This document shows, piece by piece, positions 36,890 through 51,699 of a stretch of DNA of 64,000 nucleotides (position 1 is the stretch's first letter; the number at the start of each line of letters is the position of its first letter). Made by a program: the position numbers and the translations under genes. Source of the DNA: Antedon bifida (Eukaryota > Echinodermata > Crinoidea > Comatulida > Antedonidae); assembly GCA_963402885.1 (NCBI GenBank), contig OY727097.1:17608001-17672000 (forward strand), in the 5' to 3' direction. The notes beneath the pieces were generated by a model. That model searched no databases and was not told where the DNA came from. It was given only the letters and a program-made list of their open reading frames with translations.

Positions 36890-37248
36890 AATTCGACATT
36901 AATATTAGATAGCCTATGCAGTTCACGATAATCGTTAGGTTAATTAAGAACACTTGATATATAACTATTTATGGTTACATTATCTGTTAAGAAACTTTGT
37001 TGGTTTGTAACTATATTTATTTTTCCTTTACAACTGTTGGTATAGAATATTAACATGCATTGAACGCTTCATGATTATTTCGAAGAATAATATCAATTAT
37101 AGGCTCAAACTCTAGATTAAACAACATAAAGTAGTCTATTATAGAACTTATACTTATTTAAATACTTTTATTACTTTCTGTTAAACGATAATTATATTTC
37201 ATTTACAATATGTATTAAATGCTATTTAATTATAGATATTTTATTTAT

Positions 37249-38070
37249 TTACATGTCATATTGTTCTTGTCGAAGAAGTTTGGCGATAGAAAACCTTTGA
37301 CATTTTACACTCAATGATGAAGACGTAGTATGTACACCGTTTAATTGTTCTGTTTCAGTTTGTAAGCAATGTTGTTTTTCGCCATTTCTATCGCTGCAAT
37401 TCAAGTGGTTTATGGATTGGAGATCTAGCTCCATCGGTGCATTGCGTGATATCGTATACAGGTATGCCACCCACTCGTTGTAAGTGTTGGATGTTACGTG
37501 GTACTTCGTTCCATTCACTATAATGATATATGGCAGATAGTATTGCCAACCGTCTGTCAATCGATACCTATAACAAGAAAACAAACTTATTTATTAATAA
37601 TGATGATCATGTAAATAAATAATAAGGATGATAATCAATGGTATTTCTGTTAAAATTACAAATGTAGGGAGCATTATTAAGTAAAATGACAAAGTACTGT
37701 AACCGAATAAGTACTGTAAGTAAGTTGCAGGCAGTGAGTTTTATTTAAGAAAAGGTTATTACAAATAATGCGTTACCTGTAAAGGCCAACATAGTTATTG
37801 CAATGAATAAGTTGGTTTAATAATGTAAATCACATACCTGTGTCTGTCAACCTTTTCGATATACGGAGATTCACTGAAGATCTGACGAACGCATTCTCTG
37901 ACATTCCTCATGTTATACTTCTCCGGACAAATTGTATCAATAATATGCAGCACGTTTAGAGAACCGCTGGTAGTATCTGGACAACGGAGAAGAGCCGCCA
38001 CAACAAGTTCTTGAAATGATAGAGGCATCATCAATGTATCGGTGAGATCGGAGAACATCATGCAAGACAT
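37249..38070 (-). CDS. Protein gene copy 22
   Basis: Complete two-exon copy with the majority protein sequence. Confidence 0.6.
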
Positions 38071-38554
38071 ATTTAGGTTACTCGTAGTTCGGATAATAGT
38101 CGAATGGTAGCTTTTCAGATAATTCAGTTGACTTTAATAGTTGAATGCCGTAAAAATCAAAGGCACACCATTTTAAAAATGTCTTTGTTGGTTAGATATT
38201 AATGAAAGAACAAGAAAAACACAATAGAAACAATGGCTGCGTTGAGTAACGCGGGCGCAATCGCAACAATAAACAATTTTAAAACAATAGAAACGGTAAA
38301 GCAAAGAAAGCGGATGACACTTTAATGATTTGTCGGTATGAAATTAAAACTTCCAATACTATTACAAACAACTAGCATTTAAATTTAGTTGATATGAAAA
38401 TATGTTTGAGAATAGACTACAGTTACTGTAAGTTACAGAAGATTATATTACCATTTACATTATGACACTGTAACTGAATATAAATACCAGAATGACACTT
38501 GTACAACAATACCAAGCCAATATCTCAGCTAAGAACGTGGTATGGCGTTTAAGC

Positions 38555-38720
38555 ATACTTACCTGGCACAGGAGCGACTTTGATCAGGAAGGAATGTCCT
38601 CCCAAGATGAGGCCTCGGCATTGCACACACGGCTGCGGTTGACCCTTGCGATTCCCCCAAACGTGGGGAACTCGGGTGTATAATTTATGGTAGCGGGGGA
38701 CTGCGTTCGCGCTAACCCCC
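38555..38720 (+). ncRNA. U1: U1 snRNA, copy 19
   Basis: Standard sequence. Confidence 0.95.
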
Positions 38721-39079
38721 AATTCGACATTAATATTAGATAGCCTATGCAGTTCACGATAATCGTTAGGTTAATTAAGAACACTTGATATATAACTATT
38801 TATGGTTACATTATCTGTTAAGAAACTTTGTTGGTTTGTAACTATATTTATTTTTCCTTTACAACTGTTGGTATAGAATATTAACATGCATTGAACGCTT
38901 CATGATTATTTCGAAGAATAATATCAATTATAGGCTCAAACTCTAGATTAAACAACATAAAGTAGTCTATTATAGAACTTATACTTATTTAAATACTTTT
39001 ATTACTTTCTGTTAAACGATAATTATATTTCATTTACAATATGTATTAAATGCTATTTAATTATAGATATTTTATTTAT

Positions 39080-39900
39080 TTACATGTCATATTGTTCTTG
39101 TCGAAGAAGTTTGGCGATAGAAAACCTTTGACATTTTACACTCAATGATGAAGACGTAGTATGTACACCGTTTAATTGTTCTGTTTCAGTTTGTAAGCAA
39201 TGTTGTTTTTCGCCATTTCTATCGCTGCAATTCAAGTGGTTTATGGATTGGAGATCTAGCTCCATCGGTGCATTGCGTGATATCGTATACAGGTATGCCA
39301 CCCACTCGTTGTAAGTGTTGGATGTTACGTGGTACTTCGTTCCATTCACTATAATGATATATGGCAGATAGTATTGCCAACCGTCTGTCAATCGATACCT
39401 ATAACAAGAAAACAAACTTATTTATTAATAATGATGATCATGTAAATAAATAATAAGGATGATAATCAATGGTATTTCTGTTAAAATTACAAATGTAGGG
39501 AGCATTATTAAGTAAAATGACAAAGTACTGTAACCGAATAAGTACTGTAAGTAAGTTGCAGGCAGTGAGTTTTATTTAAGAAAAGGTTATTACAAATAAT
39601 GCGTTACCTGTAAAGGCCAACATAGTTATTGCAATGAATAAGTTGGTTAATAATGTAAATCACATACCTGTGTCTGTCAACCTTTTCGATATACGGTGAT
39701 TCACTGAAGATCTGACGAACGCATTCTCTGACATTCCTCATGTTATACTTCTCCGGACAAATTGTATCAATAATATGCAGCACGTTTAGAGAACCGCTGG
39801 TAGTATCTGGACAACGGAGAAGAGCCGCCACAACAAGTTCTTGAAATGATAGAGGCATCATCAATGTATCGGTGAGATCGGAGAACATCATGCAAGACAT
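39080..39900 (-). CDS. Protein gene copy 23, intron variant
   Basis: Complete two-exon copy with majority protein and the shortened intron. Confidence 0.6.
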
Positions 39901-40305
39901 ATTTAGGTTACTCGTAGTTCGGATAATAGTCGAATGGTAGCTTTTCAGATAATTCAGTTGACTTTAATAGTTGAATGCCGTAGAAATCAAAGGCACACCA
40001 TTTTAAAAATGTCTTTGTTGGTTAGATATTAATGAAAGAACAAGAAAAACACAATAGAAACAATGGCTGCGTTGAGTAACGCGGGCGCAATCGCAACAAT
40101 AAACAATTTTAAAACAATAGAAACGGTAAAGCAAAGAAAGCGGATGACACTTTAATGATTTGTCGGTATGAAATTAAAACTTCCAATACTATTACAAACA
40201 ACTAGCATTTAAATTTAGTTGATATGAAAATATGTTTGAGAATAGACTACAGTTACTGTAAGTTACAGAAGATTATATTACCATTTACATTATGACACTG
40301 TAACT

Positions 40306-40326
40306 GAATATAAATATTAACATGCA
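40306..40326. other. 395-bp deletion junction, U1 lost (fourth)
   Basis: Same junction as at 17719, here at 40316/40317. Confidence 0.92.
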
Positions 40327-40536
40327 TTGAACGCTTCATGATTATTTCGAAGAATAATATCAATTATAGGCTCAAACTCTAGATTAAACAACATAAAGTA
40401 GTCTATTATAGAACTTATACTTATTTAAATACTTTTATTACTTTCTGTTAAACGATAATTATATTTCATTTACAATATGTATTAAATGCTATTTAATTAT
40501 AGATATTTTATTTATTTACATGTCATATTGTTCTTG

Positions 40537-41336
40537 TCAAAGAAGTTTGGCGATAGAAAACCTTTGACATTTTACACTCAATGATGAAGACGTAGTATGT
40601 ACACCGTTTAATTGTTCTGTTTCAGTTTGTAAGCAATGTTGTTTTTCGCCATTTCTATCGCTGCAATTCAAGTGGTTTATGGATTGGAGATCTAGCTCCA
40701 TCGGTGCATTGCGTGATATCGTATACAGGTATGCCACCCACTCGTTGTAAGTGTTGGATGTTACGTGGTACTTCGTTCCATTCACTATAATGATATATGG
40801 CAGATAGTATTGCCAACCGTCTGTCAATCGATACCTATAACAAGAAAACAAACTTATTTATTAATAATGATGATCATGTAAATAAATAATAAGGATGATA
40901 ATCAATGGTATTTCTGTTAAAATTACAAATGTAGGGAGCATTATTAAGTAAAATGACAAAGTACTGTAACCGAATAAGTACTGTAAGTAAGTTGCAGGCA
41001 GTGAGTTTTATTTAAGAAAAGGTTATTACAAATAATGCGTTACCTGTAAAGGCCAACATAGTTATTGCAATGAATAAGTTGGTTAATAATGTAAATCACA
41101 TACCTGTGTCTGTCAACCTTTTCGATATACGGTGATTCACTGAAGATCTGACGAACGCATTCTCTGACATTCCTCATGTTATACTTCTCCGGACAAATTG
41201 TATCAATAATATGCAGCACGTTTAGAGAACCGCTGGTAGTATCTGGACAACGGAGAAGAGCCGCCACAACAAGTTCTTGAAATGATAGAGGCATCATCAA
41301 TGTATCGGTGAGATCGGAGAACATCATGCAAGACAT
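40537..41336 (-). CDS. Protein gene copy 24, stop at residue 177
   Basis: Two-exon copy with the shortened intron and the CGA to TGA change, in a U1-less unit, as in copy 20. Confidence 0.55.
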
Positions 41337-41820
41337 ATTTAGGTTACTCGTAGTTCGGATAATAGTCGAATGGTAGCTTTTCAGATAATTCAGTTGACTT
41401 TAATAGTTGAATGCCGTAGAAATCAAAGGCACACCATTTTAAAAATGTCTTTGTTGGTTAGATATTAATGAAAGAACAAGAAAAACACAATAGAAACAAT
41501 GGCTGCGTTGAGTAACGCGGGCGCAATCGCAACAATAAACAATTTTAAAACAATAGAAACGGTAAAGCAAAGAAAGCGGATGACACTTTAATGATTTGTC
41601 GGTATGAAATTAAAACTTCCAATACTATTACAAACAACTAGCATTTAAATTTAGTTGATATGAAAATATGTTTGAGAATAGACTACAGTTACTGTAAGTT
41701 ACAGAAGATTATATTACCATTTACATTATGACACTGTAACTGAATATAAATACCAGAATGACACTTGTACAACAATACCAAGCCAATATCTCAGCTAAGA
41801 ACGTGGTATGGCGTTTAAGC

Positions 41821-41986
41821 ATACTTACCTGGCACAGGAGCGACTTTGATCAGGAAGGAATGTCCTTCCAAGATGAGGCCTCGGCATTGCACACACGGCT
41901 GCGGTTGACCCTTGCGATTCCCCCAAACGTGGGGAACTCGGGTGTATAATTTATGGTAGCGGGGGACTGCGTTCGCGCTAACCCCC
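41821..41986 (+). ncRNA. U1: U1 snRNA, copy 20 with C47T
   Basis: Complete copy with C47T, 6,928 bp from the copy at 34893. Confidence 0.94.
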
Positions 41987-42327
41987 AATTCGACATTAAT
42001 ATTAGATAGCCTATGCAGTTCACGATAATCGTTAGGTTAATTAAGAACACTTGATATATAACTATTTATGGTTACATTATCTGTTAAGAAACTTTGTTGG
42101 TTTGTAACTATATTTATTTTTCCTTTACAACTTTTGGTATAGAATATTAACATGCATTGAACGCTTCATGATTATTTCGAAGAATAATATCAATTATAGG
42201 CTCAAACTCTAGATTAAACAACATAAAGTAGTCTATTATAGAACTTATACTTATTTAAATACTTTTATTATTATATTTCATTTACAATATGTATTAAATG
42301 CTATTTAATTATAGATATTTTATTTAT

Positions 42328-43149
42328 TTACATGTCATATTGTTCTTGTCGAAGAAGTTTGGCGATAGAAAACCTTTGACATTTTACACTCAATGATGAA
42401 GACGTAGTATGTACACCGTTTAATTGTTCTGTTTCAGTTTGTAAGCAATGTTGTTTTTCGCCATTTCTATCGCTGCAATTCAAGTGGTTTATGGATTGGA
42501 GATCTAGCTCCATCGGTGCATTGCGTGATATCGTATACAGGTATGCCACCCACTCGTTGTAAGTGTTGGATGTTACGTGGTACTTCGTTCCATTCACTAT
42601 AATGATATATGGCAGATAGTATTGCCAACCGTCTGTCAATCGATACCTATAACAAGAAAACAAACTTATTTATTAATAATGATGATCATGTAAATAAATA
42701 ATAAGGATGATAATCAATGGTATTTCTGTTAAAATTACAAATGTAGGGAGCATTATTAAGTAAAATGACAAAGTACTGTAACCGAATAAGTACTGTAAGT
42801 AAGTTGCAGGCAGTGAGTTTTATTTAAGAAAAGGTTATTACAAATAATGCGTTACCTGTAAAGGCCAACATAGTTATTGCAATGAATAAGTTGGTTTAAT
42901 AATGTAAATCACATACCTGTGTCTGTCAACCTTTTCGATATACGGAGATTCACTGAAGATCTGACGAACGCATTCTCTGACATTCCTCATGTTATACTTC
43001 TCCGGACAAATTGTATCAATAATATGCAGCACGTTTAGAGAACCGCTGGTAGTATCTGGACAACGGAGAAGAGCCGCCACAACAAGTTCTTGAAATGATA
43101 GAGGCATCATCAATGTATCGGTGAGATCGGAGAACATCATGCAAGACAT
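42328..43149 (-). CDS. Protein gene copy 25
   Basis: Complete two-exon copy. It has Asn96 although it follows a C47T U1, so here the Tyr96 marker has been separated from its usual partner; the spacer also has the 18-bp deletion. Confidence 0.6.
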
Positions 43150-43633
43150 ATTTAGGTTACTCGTAGTTCGGATAATAGTCGAATGGTAGCTTTTCAGATA
43201 ATTCAGTTGACTTTAATAGTTGAATGCCGTAGAAATCAAAGGCACACCATTTTAAAAATGTCTTTGTTGGTTAGATATTAATGAAAGAACAAGAAAAACA
43301 CAATAGAAACAATGGCTGCGTTGAGTAACGCGGGCGCAATCGCAACAATAAACAATTTTAAAACAATAGAAACGGTAAAGCAAAGAAAGCGGATGACACT
43401 TTAATGATTTGTCGGTATGAAATTAAAACTTCCAATACTATTACAAACAACTAGCATTTAAATTTAGTTGATATGAAAATATGTTTGAGAATAGACTACA
43501 GTTACTGTAAGTTACAGAAGATTATATTACCATTTACATTATGACACTGTAACTGAATATAAATACCAGAATGACACTTGTACAACAATACCAAGCCAAT
43601 ATCTCAGCTAAGAACGTGGTATGGCGTTTAAGC

Positions 43634-43799
43634 ATACTTACCTGGCACAGGAGCGACTTTGATCAGGAAGGAATGTCCTCCCAAGATGAGGCCTCGGCAT
43701 TGCACACACGGCTGCGGTTGACCCTTGCGATTCCCCCAAACGTGGGGAACTCGGGTGTATAATTTATGGTAGCGGGGGACTGCGTTCGCGCTAACCCCC
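43634..43799 (+). ncRNA. U1: U1 snRNA, copy 21
   Basis: Standard sequence. Confidence 0.95.
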
Positions 43800-44158
43800 A
43801 ATTCGACATTAATATTAGATAGCCTATGCAGTTCACGATAATCGTTAGGTTAATTAAGAACACTTGATATATAACTATTTATGGTTACATTATCTGTTAA
43901 GAAACTTTGTTGGTTTGTAACTATATTTATTTTTCCTTTACAACTGTTGGTATAGAATATTAACATGCATTGAACGCTTCATGATTATTTCGAAGAATAA
44001 TATCAATTATAGGCTCAAACTCTAGATTAAACAACATAAAGTAGTCTATTATAGAACTTATACTTATTTAAATACTTTTATTACTTTCTGTTAAACGATA
44101 ATTATATTTCATTTACAATATGTATTAAATGCTATTTAATTATAGATATTTTATTTAT

Positions 44159-44980
44159 TTACATGTCATATTGTTCTTGTCGAAGAAGTTTGGCGATAGA
44201 AAACCTTTGACATTTTACACTCAATGATGAAGACGTAGTATGTACACCGTTTAATTGTTCTGTTTCAGTTTGTAAGCAATGTTGTTTTTCGCCATTTCTA
44301 TCGCTGCAATTCAAGTGGTTTATGGATTGGAGATCTAGCTCCATCGGTGCATTGCGTGATATCGTATACAGGTATGCCACCCACTCGTTGTAAGTGTTGG
44401 ATGTTACGTGGTACTTCGTTCCATTCACTATAATGATATATGGCAGATAGTATTGCCAACCGTCTGTCAATCGATACCTATAACAAGAAAACAAACTTAT
44501 TTATTAATAATGATGATCATGTAAATAAATAATAAGGATGATAATCAATGGTATTTCTGTTAAAATTACAAATGTAGGGAGCATTATTAAGTAAAATGAC
44601 AAAGTACTGTAACCGAATAAGTACTGTAAGTAAGTTGCAGGCAGTGAGTTTTATTTAAGAAAAGGTTATTACAAATAATGCGTTACCTGTAAAGGCCAAC
44701 ATAGTTATTGCAATGAATAAGTTGGTTTAATAATGTAAATCACATACCTGTGTCTGTCAACCTTTTCGATATACGGAGATTCACTGAAGATCTGACGAAC
44801 GCATTCTCTGACATTCCTCATGTTATACTTCTCCGGACAAATTGTATCAATAATATGCAGCACGTTTAGAGAACCGCTGGTAGTATCTGGACAACGGAGA
44901 AGAGCCGCCACAACAAGTTCTTGAAATGATAGAGGCATCATCAATGTATCGGTGAGATCGGAGAACATCATGCAAGACAT
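44159..44980 (-). CDS. Protein gene copy 26
   Basis: Complete two-exon copy with the majority protein. A unique G to A change lies in its 5' leader near 45016. Confidence 0.6.
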
Positions 44981-45464
44981 ATTTAGGTTACTCGTAGTTC
45001 GGATAATAGTCGAATAGTAGCTTTTCAGATAATTCAGTTGACTTTAATAGTTGAATGCCGTAAAAATCAAAGGCACACCATTTTAAAAATGTCTTTGTTG
45101 GTTAGATATTAATGAAAGAACAAGAAAAACACAATAGAAACAATGGCTGCGTTGAGTAACGCGGGCGCAATCGCAACAATAAACAATTTTAAAACAATAG
45201 AAACGGTAAAGCAAAGAAAGCGGATGACACTTTAATGATTTGTCGGTATGAAATTAAAACTTCCAATACTATTACAAACAACTAGCATTTAAATTTAGTT
45301 GATATGAAAATATGTTTGAGAATAGACTACAGTTACTGTAAGTTACAGAAGATTATATTACCATTTACATTATGACACTGTAACTGAATATAAATACCAG
45401 AATGACACTTGTACAACAATACCAAGCCAATATCTCAGCTAAGAACGTGGTATGGCGTTTAAGC

Positions 45465-45630
45465 ATACTTACCTGGCACAGGAGCGACTTTGATCAGGAA
45501 GGAATGTCCTCCCAAGATGAGGCCTCGGCATTGCACACACGGCTGCGGTTGACCCTTGCGATTCCCCCAAACGTGGGGAACTCGGGTGTATAATTTATGG
45601 TAGCGGGGGACTGCGTTCGCGCTAACCCCC
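45465..45630 (+). ncRNA. U1: U1 snRNA, copy 22
   Basis: Standard sequence. Confidence 0.95.
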
Positions 45631-45971
45631 AATTCGACATTAATATTAGATAGCCTATGCAGTTCACGATAATCGTTAGGTTAATTAAGAACACTTGATA
45701 TATAACTATTTATGGTTACATTATCTGTTAAGAAACTTTGTTGGTTTGTAACTATATTTATTTTTCCTTTACAACTGTTGGTATAGAATATTAACATGCA
45801 TTGAACGCTTCATGATTATTTCGAAGAATAATATCAATTATAGGCTCAAACTCTAGATTAAACAACATAAAGTAGTCTATTATAGAACTTATACTTATTT
45901 AAATACTTTTATTATTATATTTCATTTACAATATGTATTAAATGCTATTTAATTATAGATATTTTATTTAT

Positions 45972-46726
45972 TTACATGTCATATTGTTCTTGTCGAAGAA
46001 GTTTGGCGATAGAAAACCTTTGACATTTTACACTCAATGATGAAGACGTAGTATGTACACCGTTTAATTGTTCTGTTTCAGTTTGTAAGCAATGTTGTTT
46101 TTCGCCATTTCTATCGCTGCAATTCAAGTGGTTTATGGATTGGAGATCTAGCTCCATCGGTGCATTGCGTGATATCGTATACAGGTATGCCACCCACTCG
46201 TTGTAAGTGTTGGATGTTACGTGGTACTTCGTTCCATTCACTATAATGATATATGGCAGATAGTATTGCCAACCGTCTGTCAATCGATACCTATAACAAG
46301 AAAACAAACTTATTTATTAATAATGATGATCATGTAAATAAATAATAAGGATGATAATCAATGGTATTTCTGTTAAAATTACAAATGTAGGGAGCATTAT
46401 TAAGTAAAATGACAAAGTACTGTAACCGAATAAGTACTGTAAGTAAGTTGCAGGCAGTGAGTTTTATTTAAGAAAAGGTTATTACAAATAATGCGTTACC
46501 TGTAAAGGCCAACATAGTTATTGCAATGAATAAGTTGGTTTAATAATGTAAATCACATACCTGTGTCTGTCAACCTTTTCGATATACGGAGATTCACTGA
46601 AGATCTGACGAACGCATTCTCTGACATTCCTCATGTTATACTTCTCCGGACAAATTGTATCAATAATATGCAGCACGTTTAGAGAACCGCTGGTAGTATC
46701 TGGACAACGGAGAAGAGCCGCCACAA
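45972..46726 (-). pseudogene. Protein gene copy 27, 5' end deleted
   Basis: Lacks the ATG and first 23 or so codons through the 266-bp deletion; exon 2 and intron intact. Confidence 0.7.
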
Positions 46727-47011
46727 TAAACAATTTTAAAACAATAGAAACGGTAAAGCAAAGAAAGCGGATGACACTTTAATGATTTGTCGGTATGAAA
46801 TTAAAACTTCCAATACTATTACAAACAACTAGCATTTAAATTTAGTTGATATGAAAATATGTTTGAGAATAGACTACAGTTACTGTAAGTTACAGAAGAT
46901 TATATTACCATTTACATTATGACACTGTAACTGAATATAAATACCAGAATGACACTTGTACAACAATACCAAGCCAATATCTCAGCTAAGAACGTGGTAT
47001 GGCGTTTAAGC

Positions 47012-47177
47012 ATACTTACCTGGCACAGGAGCGACTTTGATCAGGAAGGAATGTCCTCCCAAGATGAGGCCTCGGCATTGCACACACGGCTGCGGTTGAC
47101 CCTTGCGATTCCCCCAAACGTGGGGAACTCGGGTGTATAATTTATGGTAGCGGGGGACTGCGTTCGCGCTAACCCCC
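47012..47177 (+). ncRNA. U1: U1 snRNA, copy 23
   Basis: Standard sequence, in a 1,547-bp unit. Confidence 0.95.
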
Positions 47178-47518
47178 AATTCGACATTAATATTAGATAG
47201 CCTATGCAGTTCACGATAATCGTTAGGTTAATTAAGAACACTTGATATATAACTATTTATGGTTACATTATCTGTTAAGAAACTTTGTTGGTTTGTAACT
47301 ATATTTATTTTTCCTTTACAACTGTTGGTATAGAATATTAACATGCATTGAACGCTTCATGATTATTTCGAAGAATAATATCAATTATAGGCTCAAACTC
47401 TAGATTAAACAACATAAAGTAGTCTATTATAGAACTTATACTTATTTAAATACTTTTATTATTATATTTCATTTACAATATGTATTAAATGCTATTTAAT
47501 TATAGATATTTTATTTAT

Positions 47519-48339
47519 TTACATGTCATATTGTTCTTGTCGAAGAAGTTTGGCGATAGAAAACCTTTGACATTTTACACTCAATGATGAAGACGTAGTA
47601 TGTACACCGTTTAATTGTTCTGTTTCAGTTTGTAAGCAATGTTGTTTTTCGCCATTTCTATCGCTGCAATTCAAGTGGTTTATGGATTGGAGATCTAGCT
47701 CCATCGGTGCATTGCGTGATATCGTATACAGGTATGCCACCCACTCGTTGTAAGTGTTGGATGTTACGTGGTACTTCGTTCCATTCACTATAATGATATA
47801 TGGCAGATAGTATTGCCAACCGTCTGTCAATCGATACCTATAACAAGAAAACAAACTTATTTATTAATAATGATGATCATGTAAATAAATAATAAGGATG
47901 ATAATCAATGGTATTTCTGTTAAAATTACAAATGTAGGGAGCATTATTAAGTAAAATGACAAAGTACTGTAACCGAATAAGTACTGTAAGTAAGTTGCAG
48001 GCAGTGAGTTTTATTTAAGAAAGGTTATTACAAATAATGCGGTACCTGTAAAGGCCAACATAGTTATTGCAATGAATAAGTTGGTTTAATAATGTAAATC
48101 ACATACCTGTGTCTGTCAACCTTTTCGATATACGGAGATTCACTGAAGATCTGACGAACGCATTCTCTGACATTCCTCATGTTATACTTCTCCGGACAAA
48201 TTGTATCAATAATATGCAGCACGTTTAGAGAACCGCTGGTAGTATCTGGACAACGGAGAAGAGCCGCCACAACAAGTTCTTGAAATGATAGAGGCATCAT
48301 CAATGTATCGGTGAGATCGGAGAACATCATGCAAGACAT
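47519..48339 (-). CDS. Protein gene copy 28
   Basis: Complete two-exon copy with majority protein; the intron carries the altered internal donor and one A fewer in the AAGAAAAGG stretch. Confidence 0.6.
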
Positions 48340-48823
48340 ATTTAGGTTACTCGTAGTTCGGATAATAGTCGAATGGTAGCTTTTCAGATAATTCAGTTGA
48401 CTTTAATAGTTGAATGCCGTAGAAATCAAAGGCACACCATTTTAAAAATGTCTTTGTTGGTTAGATATTAATGAAAGAACAAGAAAAACACAATAGAAAC
48501 AATGGCTGCGTTGAGTAACGCGGGCGCAATCGCAACAATAAACAATTTTAAAACAATAGAAACGGTAAAGCAAAGAAAGCGGATGACACTTTAATGATTT
48601 GTCGGTATGAAATTAAAACTTCCAACACTATTACAAACAACTAGCATTTAAATTTAGTTGATATGAAAATATGTTTGAGAATAGACTACAGTTACTGTAA
48701 GTTACAGAAGATTATATTACCATTTACATTATGACACTGTAACTGAATATAAATACCAGAATGACACTTGTACAACAATACCAAGCCAATATCTCAGCTA
48801 AGAACGTGGTATGGCGTTTAAGC

Positions 48824-48989
48824 ATACTTACCTGGCACAGGAGCGACTTTGATCAGGAAGGAATGTCCTTCCAAGATGAGGCCTCGGCATTGCACACACG
48901 GCTGCGGTTGACCCTTGCGATTCCCCCAAACGTGGGGAACTCGGGTGTATAATTTATGGTAGCGGGGGACTGCGTTCGCGCTAACCCCC
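48824..48989 (+). ncRNA. U1: U1 snRNA, copy 24 with C47T
   Basis: Complete copy with C47T. Confidence 0.94.
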
Positions 48990-49330
48990 AATTCGACATT
49001 AATATTAGATAGCCTATGCAGTTCACGATAATCGTTAGGTTAATTAAGAACACTTGATATATAACTATTTATGGTTACATTATCTGTTAAGAAACTTTGT
49101 TGGTTTGTAACTATATTTATTTTTCCTTTACAACTTTTGGTATAGAATATTAACATGCATTGAACGCTTCATGATTATTTCGAAGAATAATATCAATTAT
49201 AGGCTCAAACTCTAGATTAAACAACATAAAGTAGTCTATTATAGAACTTATACTTATTTAAATACTTTTATTATTATATTTCATTTACAATATGTATTAA
49301 ATGCTATTTAATTATAGATATTTTATTTAT

Positions 49331-50085
49331 TTACATGTCATATTGTTCTTGTCGAAGAAGTTTGGCGATAGAAAACCTTTGACATTTTACACTCAATGAT
49401 GAAGACGTAGTATGTACACCGTTTAATTGTTCTGTTTCAGTTTGTAAGCAATGTTGTTTTTCGCCATTTCTATCGCTGCAATTCAAGTGGTTTATGGATT
49501 GGAGATCTAGCTCCATCGGTGCATTGCGTGATATCGTATACAGGTATGCCACCCACTCGTTGTAAGTGTTGGATGTTACGTGGTACTTCGTTCCATTCAC
49601 TATAATGATATATGGCAGATAGTATTGCCAACCGTCTGTCAATCGATACCTATAACAAGAAAACAAACTTATTTATTAATAATGATGATCATGTAAATAA
49701 ATAATAAGGATGATAATCAATGGTATTTCTGTTAAAATTACAAATGTAGGGAGCATTATTAAGTAAAATGACAAAGTACTGTAACCGAATAAGTACTGTA
49801 AGTAAGTTGCAGGCAGTGAGTTTTATTTAAGAAAAGGTTATTACAAATAATGCGTTACCTGTAAAGGCCAACATAGTTATTGCAATGAATAAGTTGGTTT
49901 AATAATGTAAATCACATACCTGTGTCTGTCAACCTTTTCGATATACGGAGATTCACTGAAGATCTGACGAACGCATTCTCTGACATTCCTCATGTTATAC
50001 TTCTCCGGACAAATTGTATCAATAATATGCAGCACGTTTAGAGAACCGCTGGTAGTATCTGGACAACGGAGAAGAGCCGCCACAA
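49331..50085 (-). pseudogene. Protein gene copy 29, 5' end deleted
   Basis: Lacks the start through the 266-bp deletion; otherwise as copy 27. Confidence 0.7.
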
Positions 50086-50370
50086 TAAACAATTTTAAAA
50101 CAATAGAAACGGTAAAGCAAAGAAAGCGGATGACACTTTAATGATTTGTCGGTATGAAATTAAAACTTCCAATACTATTACAAACAACTAGCATTTAAAT
50201 TTAGTTGATATGAAAATATGTTTGAGAATAGACTACAGTTACTGTAAGTTACAGAAGATTATATTACCATTTACATTATGACACTGTAACTGAATATAAA
50301 TACCAGAATGACACTTGTACAACAATACCAAGCCAATATCTCAGCTAAGAACGTGGTATGGCGTTTAAGC

Positions 50371-50536
50371 ATACTTACCTGGCACAGGAGCGACTTTGAT
50401 CAGGAAGGAATGTCCTCCCAAGATGAGGCCTCGGCATTGCACACACGGCTGCGGTTGACCCTTGCGATTCCCCCAAACGTGGGGAACTCGGGTGTATAAT
50501 TTATGGTAGCGGGGGACTGCGTTCGCGCTAACCCCC
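50371..50536 (+). ncRNA. U1: U1 snRNA, copy 25
   Basis: Standard sequence. Confidence 0.95.
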
Positions 50537-50877
50537 AATTCGACATTAATATTAGATAGCCTATGCAGTTCACGATAATCGTTAGGTTAATTAAGAACAC
50601 TTGATATATAACTATTTATGGTTACATTATCTGTTAAGAAACTTTGTTGGTTTGTAACTATATTTATTTTTCCTTTACAACTGTTGGTATAGAATATTAA
50701 CATGCATTGAACGCTTCATGATTATTTCGAAGAATAATATCAATTATAGGCTCAAACTCTAGATTAAACAACATAAAGTAGTCTATTATAGAACTTATAC
50801 TTATTTAAATACTTTTATTATTATATTTCATTTACAATATGTATTAAATGCTATTTAATTATAGATATTTTATTTAT

Positions 50878-51699
50878 TTACATGTCATATTGTTCTTGTC
50901 GAAGAAGTTTGGCGATAGAAAACCTTTGACATTTTACACTCAATGATGAAGACGTAGTATGTACACCGTTTAATTGTTCTGTTTCAGTTTGTAAGCAATG
51001 TTGTTTTTCGCCATTTCTATCGCTGCAATTCAAGTGGTTTATGGATTGGAGATCTAGCTCCATCGGTGCATTGCGTGATATCGTATACAGGTATGCCACC
51101 CACTCGTTGTAAGTGTTGGATGTTACGTGGTACTTCGTTCCATTCACTATAATGATATATGGCAGATAGTATTGCCAACCGTCTGTCAATCGATACCTAT
51201 AACAAGAAAACAAACTTATTTATTAATAATGATGATCATGTAAATAAATAATAAGGATGATAATCAATGGTATTTCTGTTAAAATTACAAATGTAGGGAG
51301 CATTATTAAGTAAAATGACAAAGTACTGTAACCGAATAAGTACTGTAAGTAAGTTGCAGGCAGTGAGTTTTATTTAAGAAAAGGTTATTACAAATAATGC
51401 GGTACCTGTAAAGGCCAACATAGTTATTGCAATGAATAAGTTGGTTTAATAATGTAAATCACATACCTGTGTCTGTCAACCTTTTCGATATACGGAGATT
51501 CACTGAAGATCTGACGAACGCATTCTCTGACATTCCTCATGTTATACTTCTCCGGACAAATTGTATCAATAATATGCAGCACGTTTAGAGAACCGCTGGT
51601 AGTATCTGGACAACGGAGAAGAGCCGCCACAACAAGTTCTTGAAATGATAGAGGCATCATCAATGTATCGGTGAGATCGGAGAACATCATGCAAGACAT
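50878..51699 (-). CDS. Protein gene copy 30
   Basis: Complete two-exon copy with majority protein and the altered internal donor in the intron. Confidence 0.6.

Larger units (their letters stand above)
27014..40851. repeat. Higher-order repeat, 6.9 kb, two copies
   Basis: Unit lengths run 1830-1813-1831-1436 then 1830-1831-1831-1436. Blocks are about 27014-33923 (6,910 bp) and 33924-40851 (6,928 bp; the 18-bp difference is the spacer deletion). Shared markers in order are the N96Y protein copy, a shortened-intron copy, the U1-loss junction and the premature stop copy. The stop copy at 26699 belongs to the same series just before the first block. Confidence 0.85.
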
